The position numbers and the translations under genes were made by a program. From positions 372,001-436,000 of the forward strand of contig CM049986.1 of assembly GCA_016630955.3 (NCBI GenBank): a stretch of DNA of 64,000 nt. Direction: 5' to 3'. Shown in pieces: positions 1 to 12,400 of this stretch. Position 1 is the stretch's first letter. Every line of letters starts with the position of its first letter. The notes beneath the pieces were generated by a model that was given only the letters and a program-made list of their open reading frames with translations, did no database searches and was not told where the DNA came from. This stretch comes from Didymella arachidicola. Its lineage: Eukaryota > Ascomycota > Dothideomycetes > Pleosporales > Didymellaceae.

Positions 1-433
1 CATTGGGAATTCTGCTCGCTTCGCAGAAGAGGAACTCTTTACAAACATAAATATCCCGTTCGAGCTGGTGATTATGGTGCTTGTTCGATCCTTCTTTGGC
101 TTCCATCTGCACTCGATGCAAGGAAAAGAGGGACATTAGCACGATGTGCTCTTGGCACAGAAGGCGTAAACCCGCGACACGTCTCACCTGCTATGACTGG
201 GCAATGAGCATGCTGATAAGGGAGCAACGAGAGCTGCCATCAGAAGTTATTTCACATCGGAGGATTGTTGCGAACAAAGTATATTATATACGATATTGGA
301 GAAAAGTTACCCATATTGGTCTTCAAGACCACAACCTTGACTCCAGATACACACCCCAACTCCAGAAAGAGGAACACACAAACAAGTCAACAGCACAACA
401 TAACAGAGACGCCATATCACGAACCGAAGCAAT
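1..433. other. Left-edge non-coding stretch downstream of the NRPS
   Basis: This stretch lies just past the reconstructed NRPS stop codon, so it should hold the NRPS 3' untranslated region and terminator. Small open frames cross it on the plus strand, but none shows a recognisable motif or splice structure. I see no gene here. Confidence 0.5.
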
Positions 434-3400
434 CTACTCCCTCCCCAAGCGCTCAAGCTCGTTTTTCAGATCCGCGATCATCTCCTCTCCTTCCTGGACA
501 CTCATCATCGAAGTCGGCGCGAAAATACCAACATTTAGATATCCGTTTCGCACTGTCGCTTCGACATCGATCGCATGCTGCTCACGTTAGATGCCACTTC
601 TAATCTACGGTGCACCTGCAGTGGCGGTCGAGAGAACTTACTAGGTACGCTTGGTTCACGTGCTCGACTCTCATCTGCTCCATCTCCATCTCGTTCCCGT
701 CGATCTTTACTTTCGAGGACTTGCTAATAGGTTGTGTCCAGGCGTGCTGTGGAACAATCTCCACGTCTCCAATGTCTCTCACTCCTACGCTGTCAGAGGC
801 CTCGCCAGAGGCCGACGTAGGTGATGTGAAGTCATCAATGTGCGCGCTAGGTAGCGCGAGGAAATTCACAAATATATCGACTGTAACATCGGTCCAACGA
901 GCGATCTCGGCTAGACTGCTCGTTGCGATTGCTGGCTCGCTGAGCGCGCGCAGGTCGTCCTGGATCTGCTTTGCTGCGTCGATGAGCGAGGCTGGAGGGC
1001 TTGTCCGAGGAGGCGAGGTCTCAGATGATAGGAAAGATGTAGAAGGAGACTCGGTTCTGACACGCAGAGGCAGCAGATTCACAGTCGGACAAGTCGTGCC
1101 CTCGAGGCCTTCGACAGGCAAGCCACGATTAGCGAGATAGGCACCAACTACCACATCTCCTCCAATCTGGCATCTGTGTCGCTTAGCGTGGAGCCTGGCA
1201 TAAGCTGCAAGGAAGAGGGCATGCGTCGAGACGCCGGTTCGTCTTGCGAACTGTTCCAGCACGACAGTATCGAGGAGTGCAGGTCGGAAGACCTCTGTCT
1301 TAAAATCGCCGACTGGCGATCTTGCTTTGGAGGCTAGCTCGGGAACGAGACCGGAAAGATACGATGTCCAGAAGGCTTGTCTTTGCGAGAATGCTGGTGT
1401 AGTGTGGGCTATTGCGATGTAATCGTTGAAAGCGGAGGTCGACTGGGCAGCTGCGCTGCCGTTGCAGTAGGCCTGCAGCTGTTGCATCAGCAGCGGTAAG
1501 CTCACGCCATCGTACAAGACGTGGTGAATTTTAAACGTGAGTTTCCAGCCTAACTCGGTGCGTGAGGCGAAAAGATGAGCCCAGGGTTGCTGTCTTGCGG
1601 CCTCGGTGATTGTGTGTGCTGCAGTCGCATCATCTTGGCCCGTGATATCGACCATTGAAGCGTTAGCTCCCTTCAATACGGCCTGGATGTACGGTACAGT
1701 AGTTTGACCAGTCGCGATGATTTGTGTGCGTAGAATTGAGTTTGCAGCAACGAGACCTTCCCAGGACTTCTGTAGTGTTTTGAACGTCGTATGCCCTTTC
1801 AGGCTGTAGACGAAGTCGGGATAGAAGTTGCCGCCCCTGGTATTGAGCCACATTGAGAGCATATATAGTTGGCCCGCCGTGAGAGGCAGGCTGCGTTCGA
1901 ATTGTGATGTCGCCACTCCTGCTTGTTGAAAGACCTGGTCTCGATCGAGGCCGCGCAATGCTCGTTTGATGGCAGTGCTCGCATCATCATTTCCGCTGGT
2001 AGAAGACTCTGTGCGCTTATCAATCACTTCGCCCATCTTTCTTACAGTACCAGCTCTGAGCATTTCACCAACACTGATACTGATGCCTTGTTTGCGAAGG
2101 GTTGACGACACCTTAATGGCGCTAATGGAGTCCAGGCCGATGTGGAAGATTGACATGCCCGGCTCGATGTCTGTCTCGGGTACCTGAGCAACTGATGCCA
2201 GGACGTTCCGAATCTGTAAAGAAGTTTTTGACAGTGGTGTATACACAGAATGCGTGGTTAGCCCCGTGGGTGTCCTGCTGTCAGGGCTGTCCAGATGCTT
2301 CTCTTTGAACGCTGGCAAGCCACACACTGATACCCCTTGTGGCGTCGAGACAATAGTCGGGGCCTCGAGAGACTGCATGATACTATGGAGCACGCTGTCA
2401 AGATTCTCGAGTAGCGCCTGTGCTCCATCTTGGTCTAAAACCTCATCTTTGATAGCGCAACGCCACACCAGTGTATTGTTGACAAGCTCCATCTCCACAC
2501 AAACCGGGTACTCGACGTCGCTGCGACTTTCGATGCTGTTGTAAAGTTTCTGCTCTGTACCGGCACCTTGTTTCAAGCTCTTCTGGTATATGAACAAGCT
2601 GTCAAACAACTTGCCTGGAGGTTCCATGAGGGATGAAGCCTTTCGAAGGGGAAAGTGTTGCCACTGCTTAAGATTGTTGAAATTATCCTGGACATACTGT
2701 AGTAGTTGTAGCCGCGATCCATGCAGCACCGTGCGGATAGCAACGGTGTTCATCGTTGGAAACAGTAGCTGAGATGTCTTGTCGTCATCACGGCCGGAAA
2801 GCACACAGCCGAAAGTAACGTCGAGGGAGCCAACGTACGAAGCCACTACCATAGCATAGACTGACTGACCCACAGTCTGTAGCGATACTTTGTTGTCCCT
2901 GGCGAAAGCTGTAATATCAGAGACATTCGCTGCGCTCGACAACTCCAAGCGGTGAACAGTCTCAAGCCCCACGGCTTCTACTTGACGACGAGCGAACATA
3001 CTTGGCTTTGCGTCTGTGAGGTAATCTTTCCAAAAGTCTGCTGCAGCCGCTCCGGACGCTGTAACAATGTTGGCCAGAGTAAGCTCGTAGTCCAGTGCCT
3101 GGCTGTTCTTTCCATTGTATGCATCGTTGACAGCATAATTTAACAGGTTGAGGGACCAGCCGTCATAGAGAGCGTGTGCAATGGATAAGATCTGGTATAC
3201 GCGTTCAAACGTCTCCACGTAAGTGATTCTGATCGGCGGGTCCAGAATTTTTGATTCTACAGCCGTGCGACGTAAACGCTCAAAGATGGCAGAGAAGTCG
3301 GGCTGCACCGAATCGTCCTGTTGCCTTGGCTCTACGAGATTGAGAGATTCGTCTTTCACTACAATCTGCGCGAATGTAGCGTCGAGTTTTGAATCGTCCA

Positions 3401-6400
3401 CTTCCACGAATGCTGTGCGCAAGATGGGTGTCGATGCTATGACTGTACGCCATGCATTGCATAGCCTATCAGCATCTGTGTCTGCAGCCAGTTCTGCAAC
3501 GTCGAAGTTAAAGTATCTCGTGTAGTCTGAAGCTTTCATTTCGGCCACCATAGCCTCTTGAAGTGGCGTAAGCGGCAGAACGTTGTCGATCTTGCTCGCA
3601 TCCACATCCTGTGATTCGACGTAGTGCCTCAGCTCTCTCTTCTGGCGGGCAAAGACATCTTCAACCGGTGACTCGGTACCGCTAGCTTGGATCGTTTGGA
3701 TGTGATTGACCATACCCTCGACCGTGAGACCTCGCATGATACCGCTGACGGGAAGATTGACGCCATGTCTCTTGAGCCTTGAGGACAGTTTGATCGCATC
3801 GATACTGTCCAGACCCAGCTCAAAGATTGACGTCCCCTCGTTGATGCATTCAACATCAATATTTGTCAGGTTCTCGATCTCTTCTCGGATCGCAGTCGCT
3901 TCATTCGTCCACTGAAAAATTTGTGTGCGATTCATACCATTCGTGATGTGGTTCACAGCTCTCGGACCTTGAGAGTTGCTTTCGTCTACACTGATTGACG
4001 TTTCAACAACAGTTGCAGGGTCCGTCAATGCACTTGTGAGTACCGCCTCAAACCGGTCAAGAAGATCATTCGAGGTCTCCTCGTTCGCTACACCACCTCC
4101 CGTGACCAAGGTCAACGTGAATTTATTGTGGCTCTTCTGGTCGATTTCGATTGCCAATGGGTAGTCAGCGACTGCGTTTCCGTCGCGCAATGTCCATAAA
4201 TGGGTAGACCTCCATTCGATATTGTCACTGTTGGAGACTTGGTATACGAACAAGGCGTCGAAGAGTGACTGATCGGGGCTTCTTCTGCACCACTTCATAA
4301 TGTCGCGCAATGATGTATGCTGATATGGCAGAGATGCGGCGTTGAACTCGTGAGCCCTTCTGATGAGAGAAGCCCAAGTATCACCGATTTGCGTACGTTG
4401 TGAGTAGGGGATGGTGTTGAACATCGGTCCGATGATCAGATCCGCATGCTCAATCTCGATGTTTCGCCCGGATACTACTATACCCGTGGTGATTGGCATG
4501 CCAACGTACTCCTGGATGACATGCATCCAGCACGCTTGCGCAATGGCTTGCGCTGTGACCTTCAAATCTCTCCTGACAAGATCATAGGCCTCGTTTGTAT
4601 CAAGATCTCGCGTGACCACGACAGTGCATGGACCTGACTTGTCCAATAGTGGTGAGAGTCGCCTTGAAGACGTGCTCGTAAAATGATCTTGCCAAAACCG
4701 CTGCGCGCCCTCTACTAGACGGAGAGGCCCATGTGGTAGGACTTCGTGGAAGGTCGGCGCATCCCTCACTTCGACTGCCTCAGCTTCATAAGCTTTTCGT
4801 ACCGATTCAAACAACAGCTCGATGCTGTTACCATCATACAGCCCATGGAATATCTGGACGACCAGTGTTCGCTGCTCTTTAGTACATATCGCGTGGAGTT
4901 CGAGAGGCCTCTTCACCTCAGCGCGATTTGCTGTAAGCCAAGTTTGTCGGGCTTCCTGCATGCAAGCTGCCTGCGACACAGACGTAGTGATTTGTGTACA
5001 CCAGGGTAGTTCTATGTCCTTTAGGACAGCTTGTACATGGCCATCTTTTGTGTCCACAAACGCAGTGCGTAAGATCTGTGTGTGATGATAAACATCGTTC
5101 CAGGCTTTGCGCAAACGGTCGATGTTGACAGACGGATCCAATTCGAAAGTGAAGGTGTTGAAGTAGAGCCCATCATCACTGTCAAGGTACCTTGCTATCA
5201 TGCCCTGTTGAAGTGGAGTGCAGGGCGCAAGCGCTTCGATGTCTCGTGGGTCTACTGCGAGTGCTCGAGCGACGGTACCTCGGTAGCGGTGCTGTGCCGC
5301 AGATATAGCTTGTTGGGCGCTAATTAGAGAGCTATTATGATTTATGCCTGCATCAGGACTAGAGAGAACTTTCGCCAGTCGAAAAATGCTGGCGTGCTTC
5401 AGGACTGTGGCAGCACTAGCTGTGGCGAAACCGGCCTCCTTCAGAGCTCGTGACACTCCAATAACGGAGATTGAATCCATGCCCAGCTCATAGAAGCTTG
5501 AGTTCTTGTCGATGGATTCTCTACTTACATGCAGAGCTTGCATTAAGACGCGGCGGAGTCTCTCTTCCTGTTTTGTCCAGGATTGTGTTCCAACTAGGAC
5601 TGTCGAGAGCTTCTGCAGGTCGCTATTGTTTAACGACTCATAGATCTGCTTCAATTGTTTTCCATCGGCTTTGTTGTTGATGTTCAAAGGCATAGATGCC
5701 AACGGAACGAAGTGTGTCGGGATCATGTATGGCGGCAGCTTGTCGTAACAGGCTTCCTTGGCCTCGCCCAGACTTGCGCCTTCGAAAGGTAGGAGAAAAC
5801 TGGTTGCCCGAGGAGATCCATTCCCAATGACCACGAAAGATACAAGTTGCTCCTTCTGTTGCTGAGGGTGCTTAAGTACCAGCGTGGCCACGTCTGTGAA
5901 GTGCTTCCTTGACTGCCTGATGACAGAATTGATCTCCCCAATCTCGAGTCGCTGGCCGCGCAACTTGACTTGGTCATCGGCACGGCCGAGGAAGTCGAAA
6001 GTACCATCGTGTAAGATCCTGACCAGATCTCCGGTGCGATACACACGCTCACCGAAGCGATTTAAGTAAGCGAACCGCTCCTCGGTTAGTTCCGGACGGT
6101 TTAGGTAGCCTTTCCCAACAAGCTTGCCAGAGACGCAAAGCTCACCAACGCCACCTCGAAGTACTGGAATGTCGGCATCAGGCTGAAGAACATATGACCC
6201 TACATTATCGAATTGAGGTCCGATGTTGGAAGGCTTCCCATTGATTGGTACTCTCGGATACATTGTGCAGCCGATTGTAGCTTCTGTAGGACCATAGCCA
6301 TTGTAGATGACACGCTTTGGGCCCCAGACATCGAGAATCTCCTGCTTTAAGCTCTCACCACCAGTGATGAATATACCCTTGCAGAGACTGGGCACATCGT

Positions 6401-9400
6401 CTGGATGCAGGATCTGGGCCAGGCTTGGTGTAAGATCGATATGGGTGATGTCAAGCGTTTTGATCGAATTTGCAAGATCTTCGAAGATAAGGTCTCGAGG
6501 CGCTGAAACCACACAGATTCCAACTGACCAGCTCCAGTATTGCTCAAGCACGGAGACATCGAAATGGAAGGACGCGAATTGTAACCATCGCGAAGTTTCG
6601 TCCCAGTGGCCAGCGAAGAGTCTTTGAAAGGCAAGCAACGCTTGGACAGCATTCTCGTGAGTCAATTCGCAACCCTTGGGTGTCCCGGTAGTGCCGCTTG
6701 TATAGAGACAGTAGCTGCGGTCATGAGGATCAATGGTCCTTGGCAATTGGGGCCGTAAGGTTGAGAAGTCACGTGTAGTGATCTCGTCGAGATTGAGCAC
6801 CGGAGCATGCAGATTCTCGCTAAATTTCGCAGACTGCGCGGCCATCGAAAGCACTAGCTGAGCGCTAGAATCTGCTACAATGAAGGCCTGACGTGCGCTA
6901 GGTGCGCTAGGATCGATGGCAACAAATGCGCAGCCGGCCTTCAGTATGCCAAGCATAGCAAAGGAGGCTTCGGGGCACTTGTCGAAGCACACACCGACGA
7001 GACCGCCTTGTTGAACACCATGCGCGAGCAATAGATGTGCAATCCTATTGCCTTCCGCATCGAGCTCCTGATATGTCCATGACGTACTGACAGTCTGTGC
7101 GTCGTGTATCGAGCTTGCGAACTCGAAAGCCCTGCGATACGGGTGTGTGTCAGCGCTGATTTCGACAAACTCATGCAGGAGCTTGCCAACCGATGGCAGC
7201 GTTGGTTCTTTAGAAGGTGTGATGGAATACAGCAACTGGTCAAAGATATTATCGTGGTTCGGACCGCTCTTGGCTGTTAGATTTTTCTTCATCATGTGGT
7301 CCAGTTGAGCAAGGATGAGTTCTGCCTGTTTCCGTGGGATGACATGTTCGAGATAGGTCAATCGGTACTCCAAAGCCTCATACTTCAACTCAAGCTCAAT
7401 TGAGACCGGGTACTCCGTTGTTGCGTTCTCGTCTACAATCGTCCACAGGTTTCTCTGCTGTGTTTGCCTTGCGGTCTTTTGAAAAGCAAATAGGGAATCA
7501 AATAGTGGCTCATTTGGCGAATCCATGAGTCGCTGGATTTTGTTGAGTGGTGTGAGCTGGTGCTGATGTATCTCTGTGTTCATTGAGGTGACGGATCGTA
7601 AATTTTCAACTCGATCCTGCGTGACGGTGCAGGGAAACGGTACAGTGTTGATGCATGGGAACACAGCCTTGCCAGCGACCTCCGTCAGACGACCAGATAG
7701 TACTACCCCAATGGTTACGTTACGTTCCCCAGTATACGCAGCGAGTATGGCCGACCAGCTGGCGATCCCCACAGCTTGCAGCGTAGTATTTGACGCGCGA
7801 CAGCCATCCTCAATCTCTGGATAAGACATCGAAGAGATCCTCGCAAGTACTTCAGGATATTTTGGTTCGTGTTTGAGAGGAGCCAGATTCGGAAACCGAG
7901 ATGGGACGATCTTGTTCTTTACACCCAACCAGAATTCTTCCGTTTGATTGCTGTGCGAATTTGTGAGCTGAAGAATCTCGCTGAGTACTGGTTCGAGAGG
8001 TATTATCTCGGATGGAAGCTGGTGTTCGTAGAAAGCCTGCACATCATCGAAGATCAGCTGTAAGCTTTGCGCGTCGAAAAGAGCGTGGAACATGCACAAG
8101 TCCAGAAAGGCATCTTGGCTGTCTATGACAAGATGTAGGTCCCACATAGGTTGATGCAGCTGGGTCAAAGCCTTCTGTTGTAATTGACTTGATCTGCTGG
8201 CCGCAGATCTGGGGTCGGTATCAGATCCCTCCGACCATGGGAGGGTAACGAATCCCGGTTGATACTGGACCATTGCGAATTGAAATTCTTTCTCTTCAAT
8301 GTGAGCAAAACCAGTTCGGAGCATCGGGTGACGGGACATGACCTTCGCCCAGGCATTGTTCAGTCTCTGGACATCCAGGAAGGGCTTGTTCAGTTTGAGT
8401 CGGAGGTAGTTGTAGTATACAGACCCGTTCTTTGCAAGAAATTGAGAGACTATACCCTGCTGAAGGGGTGTGCAAGGACGAACCGCATCGACGCTCTGAC
8501 TTTCGAGGCCGCAATTTTCAAGTATGACCGCACGATGCTGCTTATCGAAGCCATCGAAGTCGAACTCCTCAATGGACGCGTTGGTAGTTTGTGACCGCTG
8601 CTCAAGGTACCTAGCAAGATCAACGCAGTTGTTGAATCTCAGAACATCGGAGGCACTAGCCTCATAGCTCAGTCTTCGAAGGGCAGCAGAGATTTGAACT
8701 GCACTGATGCTGTCGAGACCGAGTTGATATATAGAGGTCTCTGGAAGTACTTCTTCGATGGGTGTACGCGAAAGTCGACTGAAGACATCGCGAATGTCGA
8801 TCTCAATCGGAGTCCATTCGTGGGTGCTGTTCGCTTCTATCGAAAGTTCGTCTGTAGCCGTCGCAGTCTTGAACATTTCCGCAAGTATCTTCTTGTCAAT
8901 CTTACCAGCCATTGAGATGGGGATCCGCTCAAGAAAGAGGTAGAACTGTGGGACCATGTAGCTTGGAAGATGACTCTTAGCTGCTTGCATAGCTTTCCTG
9001 CGAAGGTCCGACTCGTCGTAAGTCTTGGTTGTGTTATCAGCGACGAGAAAAGCAACAAGTTGCTCCTTGGACCTCGCATCTTTTTTCATGATCTGCACAA
9101 CAACGGATTTGATGTTCAGATCGCAGCTCTGCAGAACCTGGCTGATCTCACCAAGCTCAACTCTCAAACCTCTGATCTTGATCTGGTCATCGGCGCGTCC
9201 GATGAATTCGAAGTTGCCATCAGTGAGCATTCGAACCATGTCGCCAGTCTTGTAAAACCGCTGTCCGCATCGGGTGACAAAACGCTCAGCCGTAAGCTCA
9301 GATCGACCAAGATAGCCTCGAGCCAATTGCGCTCCCCCTATATACAGCTCGCCAATGCTGAGCACAGGTAATGGATGTTGGCCATGAGACGAGAATACTG

Positions 9401-12400
9401 CAAAAGATGTGCTTGGGTAAGGTTGGCCAATGACTGATGTCTTTATGTCTTGCGACATAGGAAACATAGTCGTACAGAAAGCACCTTCCGTAGGACCGTA
9501 AGAGTTGACGCAGGCGCTACTCCACTCTTTGGCCACCTCTTCAGACATCGCTTCTCCGATGCAGTACAGCCACTGAACGCTGGGTACCTCAGCTCGCGAC
9601 AATGACATCGCGACGGAAGGCGTGAGATCGAGCAAGGTAACACCCAATGTGTTGATGACATGCGAGAGATTGTCGAACATTACATGTTGCTCTGCCGCGC
9701 AAAGAGTGAAGCCGAAGGTCCAGGCCATGAAACAATCGTAGTAACACATGTCAAACGTGGTGGCCGCATACTGCATGAGCCTCGAGGAAGAGTTCCATGG
9801 TACCAGTGATCTAGAGCTTTCGATGGTCTGAACAGGAGATTGATGTTCCATGCTGACAGCCTTAGGAACTCCAGTCGAGCCGCTTGTATAAAGACAGTAA
9901 GCTAGATTGGAGCCTGTGAGTGCTTCGATATGTGGCATCTCGCACGACTCCCAATCTGGCTTCTCAAGATCTTCAACACTGATGGTTGCTATTGCAAGGG
10001 GTTTAGCACATTCGGGAACCCTATCTGTGCACAAAACAACATTGGGACTGAGCTCTTGTAGCATGAACTCTTTGCGGGCTTCCGGCAGTTCAGGATGAAC
10101 TGGTGCAAATGCCGCACCAGCCTTGAGTATACCCAGGATACTGGCGTAGAACATGGGAGACTTTCGCATGTGAATAGGAACAATATCTTCGGGTCCAATC
10201 CCCCGATGCATGAGCCTGTGCGCTATGCGATTAGCAATCAAATTGAGCTCACGGTACGACCAATGCGTCCGGCGTCCGTCTGAATGGAGGAAATCCAGCG
10301 CAATACAATCGCGTTGTCGAGAAGACGCGTTCTGCTCGAAGGCTGTGTGTAGCAAATTCGAGGTATTCATATCAGTTCCAGTACCATTGCAGATTGTGAT
10401 CGCCTCTGGTTGCGATCGCTTGAATCTCATATTCGATTCAGCCTTAAGGGATTGGGGAAGGTTAGTGGTGTCGTCGGCCGCGGCGTCGTGATTCCGGGCC
10501 AAGGTGCAGAGGCTGTGGTCGAAGGTTTGAGCCACTAGCTGGGCATCCTCATCAGACATCAAGCCAGTGTTGTAGTGTAAAGTCAACCTTAGACAATCCC
10601 GCTGTTCGTCTTGGTGAACCTCACACACTACAGGCAGATCCATCTCACCCAGATCAGCTTCCATTGCCCAGATATTACCATCAAGGGGCCTGCTCGGTTG
10701 TTGAAGAATGACCAAGGTATCGAACAACCGCTCTCCGCCCCTTAGTGCAGCACGCTGAATGCGCCGAAGAGCTGTCAGCTGATAAGCCAAAGAATCCACG
10801 TTCGACTCGTGCAGTAATCGGACTAGTGCTGAGTTCGGATTGGAGAAGTCGAACTGCGCTCGAACGGGTAGCGTGTTGAAGCATGGCGCTACAAGTTTGT
10901 CTAGCCCTTCCTCCGGAATTGCACGACCGCTGACGATATTGCCAAAGCCTAAATCATGCTCGCCTGTGTAGTAGTGAAGAAGTTTTGCCCAGGCAGCTTG
11001 TACCATCGCTAAAACAGAGACGGAGAGATCTTGAGACGCAATGCGAAGTACGCTTAAGGGTAGCTGCAGGTCTTGTACTGTAAACTTCACTTTTCCAGGG
11101 TGCTGGCGGACTCTGCCAGTCAGGTCCGGGAAGTACGTAGGCTCAAAGCCTGTGAACTTGTTGGACCAAAACTTATCGGCCTCTGCCAGATCTTGAGAGA
11201 TGACGTGCTGTAGGTAGTGGCCGTACGATATCGTAGCGGGAAGAGCTCCGTCACAATAAGCAAACTGAATCTCTGCCAGTAGGTTCTCGATGGCGATACC
11301 ATCGTAGAGTGCGTGGTGGCAGCTGAAGACGAGCTTTACCGACGAGCCTGATTCGTAGGTTGCTAGACAAAGAGGTGGCTCATGTGAGACTAGGAGGTTT
11401 GAGAGAACAATATCCATATATGATCGAATGCCATCGAGCGTGTCCAATTGATCACACCGGAGTTCGGGATCTTTGAGCACGACTTGCGCAAAGACAAAAT
11501 TGGAATGTTCCGAGGGGATGAACGCAGTCCGTAGGATCTCGTGCCGCTTCTGCATAAGCTCCCAACATCGCCGAAGTCGTGAGACATCTCCTTTGATGTT
11601 GAAAATCATGGTGTTGCTGTAAGCCACCTCGGACGACACACTGCTTGCGAGCATAGCCTCTTGCAAAGGCGTGCAAGGATAGATCTTTTCCACCTCGGAG
11701 CCAGTCGCGCTGAATGTCGAGTGAATCTGTGACTGCTGTTCATCTGTAAAGACGGCGCTGAGCTTCTCTAACGATAGTTTCTGCGCTATGCCAGACGCTA
11801 CATTATTTACCCTTATTGCATCCAAATAAGCGATGGTTGGATTCTTGAGTACTTCGGCGACAGTAAAATCACCCAGACCAGATCGCCTGAGACTGTGACA
11901 GAAGCGTATAGCAGATACAGAGTCCAGACCGAGGTTGAAAAAGGACGATGTCTGTCGAATCTCTGCTGCCTTGATCTTGAGTACTTTGGCAAGTATCCCT
12001 GCGACACTGTTTTGCCAAGTCGATAAAGAAGCACCATTGCCGTCGCCAATGGCATCACCAATGCCTCGGTGTGTAGGAGCAGCCTGTGAAAGATCGTCGT
12101 CACTAAGGCCTTCGAAAGTCGAATTGAGTAATCGCTTGTCGATCTTCGTTTGCGCAGTCATGGGAAGGTTGCTGACGGGTATAAGGTACGAAGGGACCAT
12201 GTACGCTGGCAGCCGTCTTTGGAGAGACAAAAAGATACGATGCATAGTAGATTTGAAGGGTTTGGCCTCCAATGTCGCGAACCTCTCATCCCTGGCGCTC
12301 TGTGGGACCCAAAACGTCCCCAAGACTTGGGTTTGGTTATTGATCGATAGGAGCAGAGTGACACAATCAGTCACAGCGCTGTCATCTAACACAACCGATG

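Noticed and set aside
81..603. Two overlapping plus-strand open frames at the left edge
   Set aside because: They overlap the real last NRPS exon on the other strand and have no motif.
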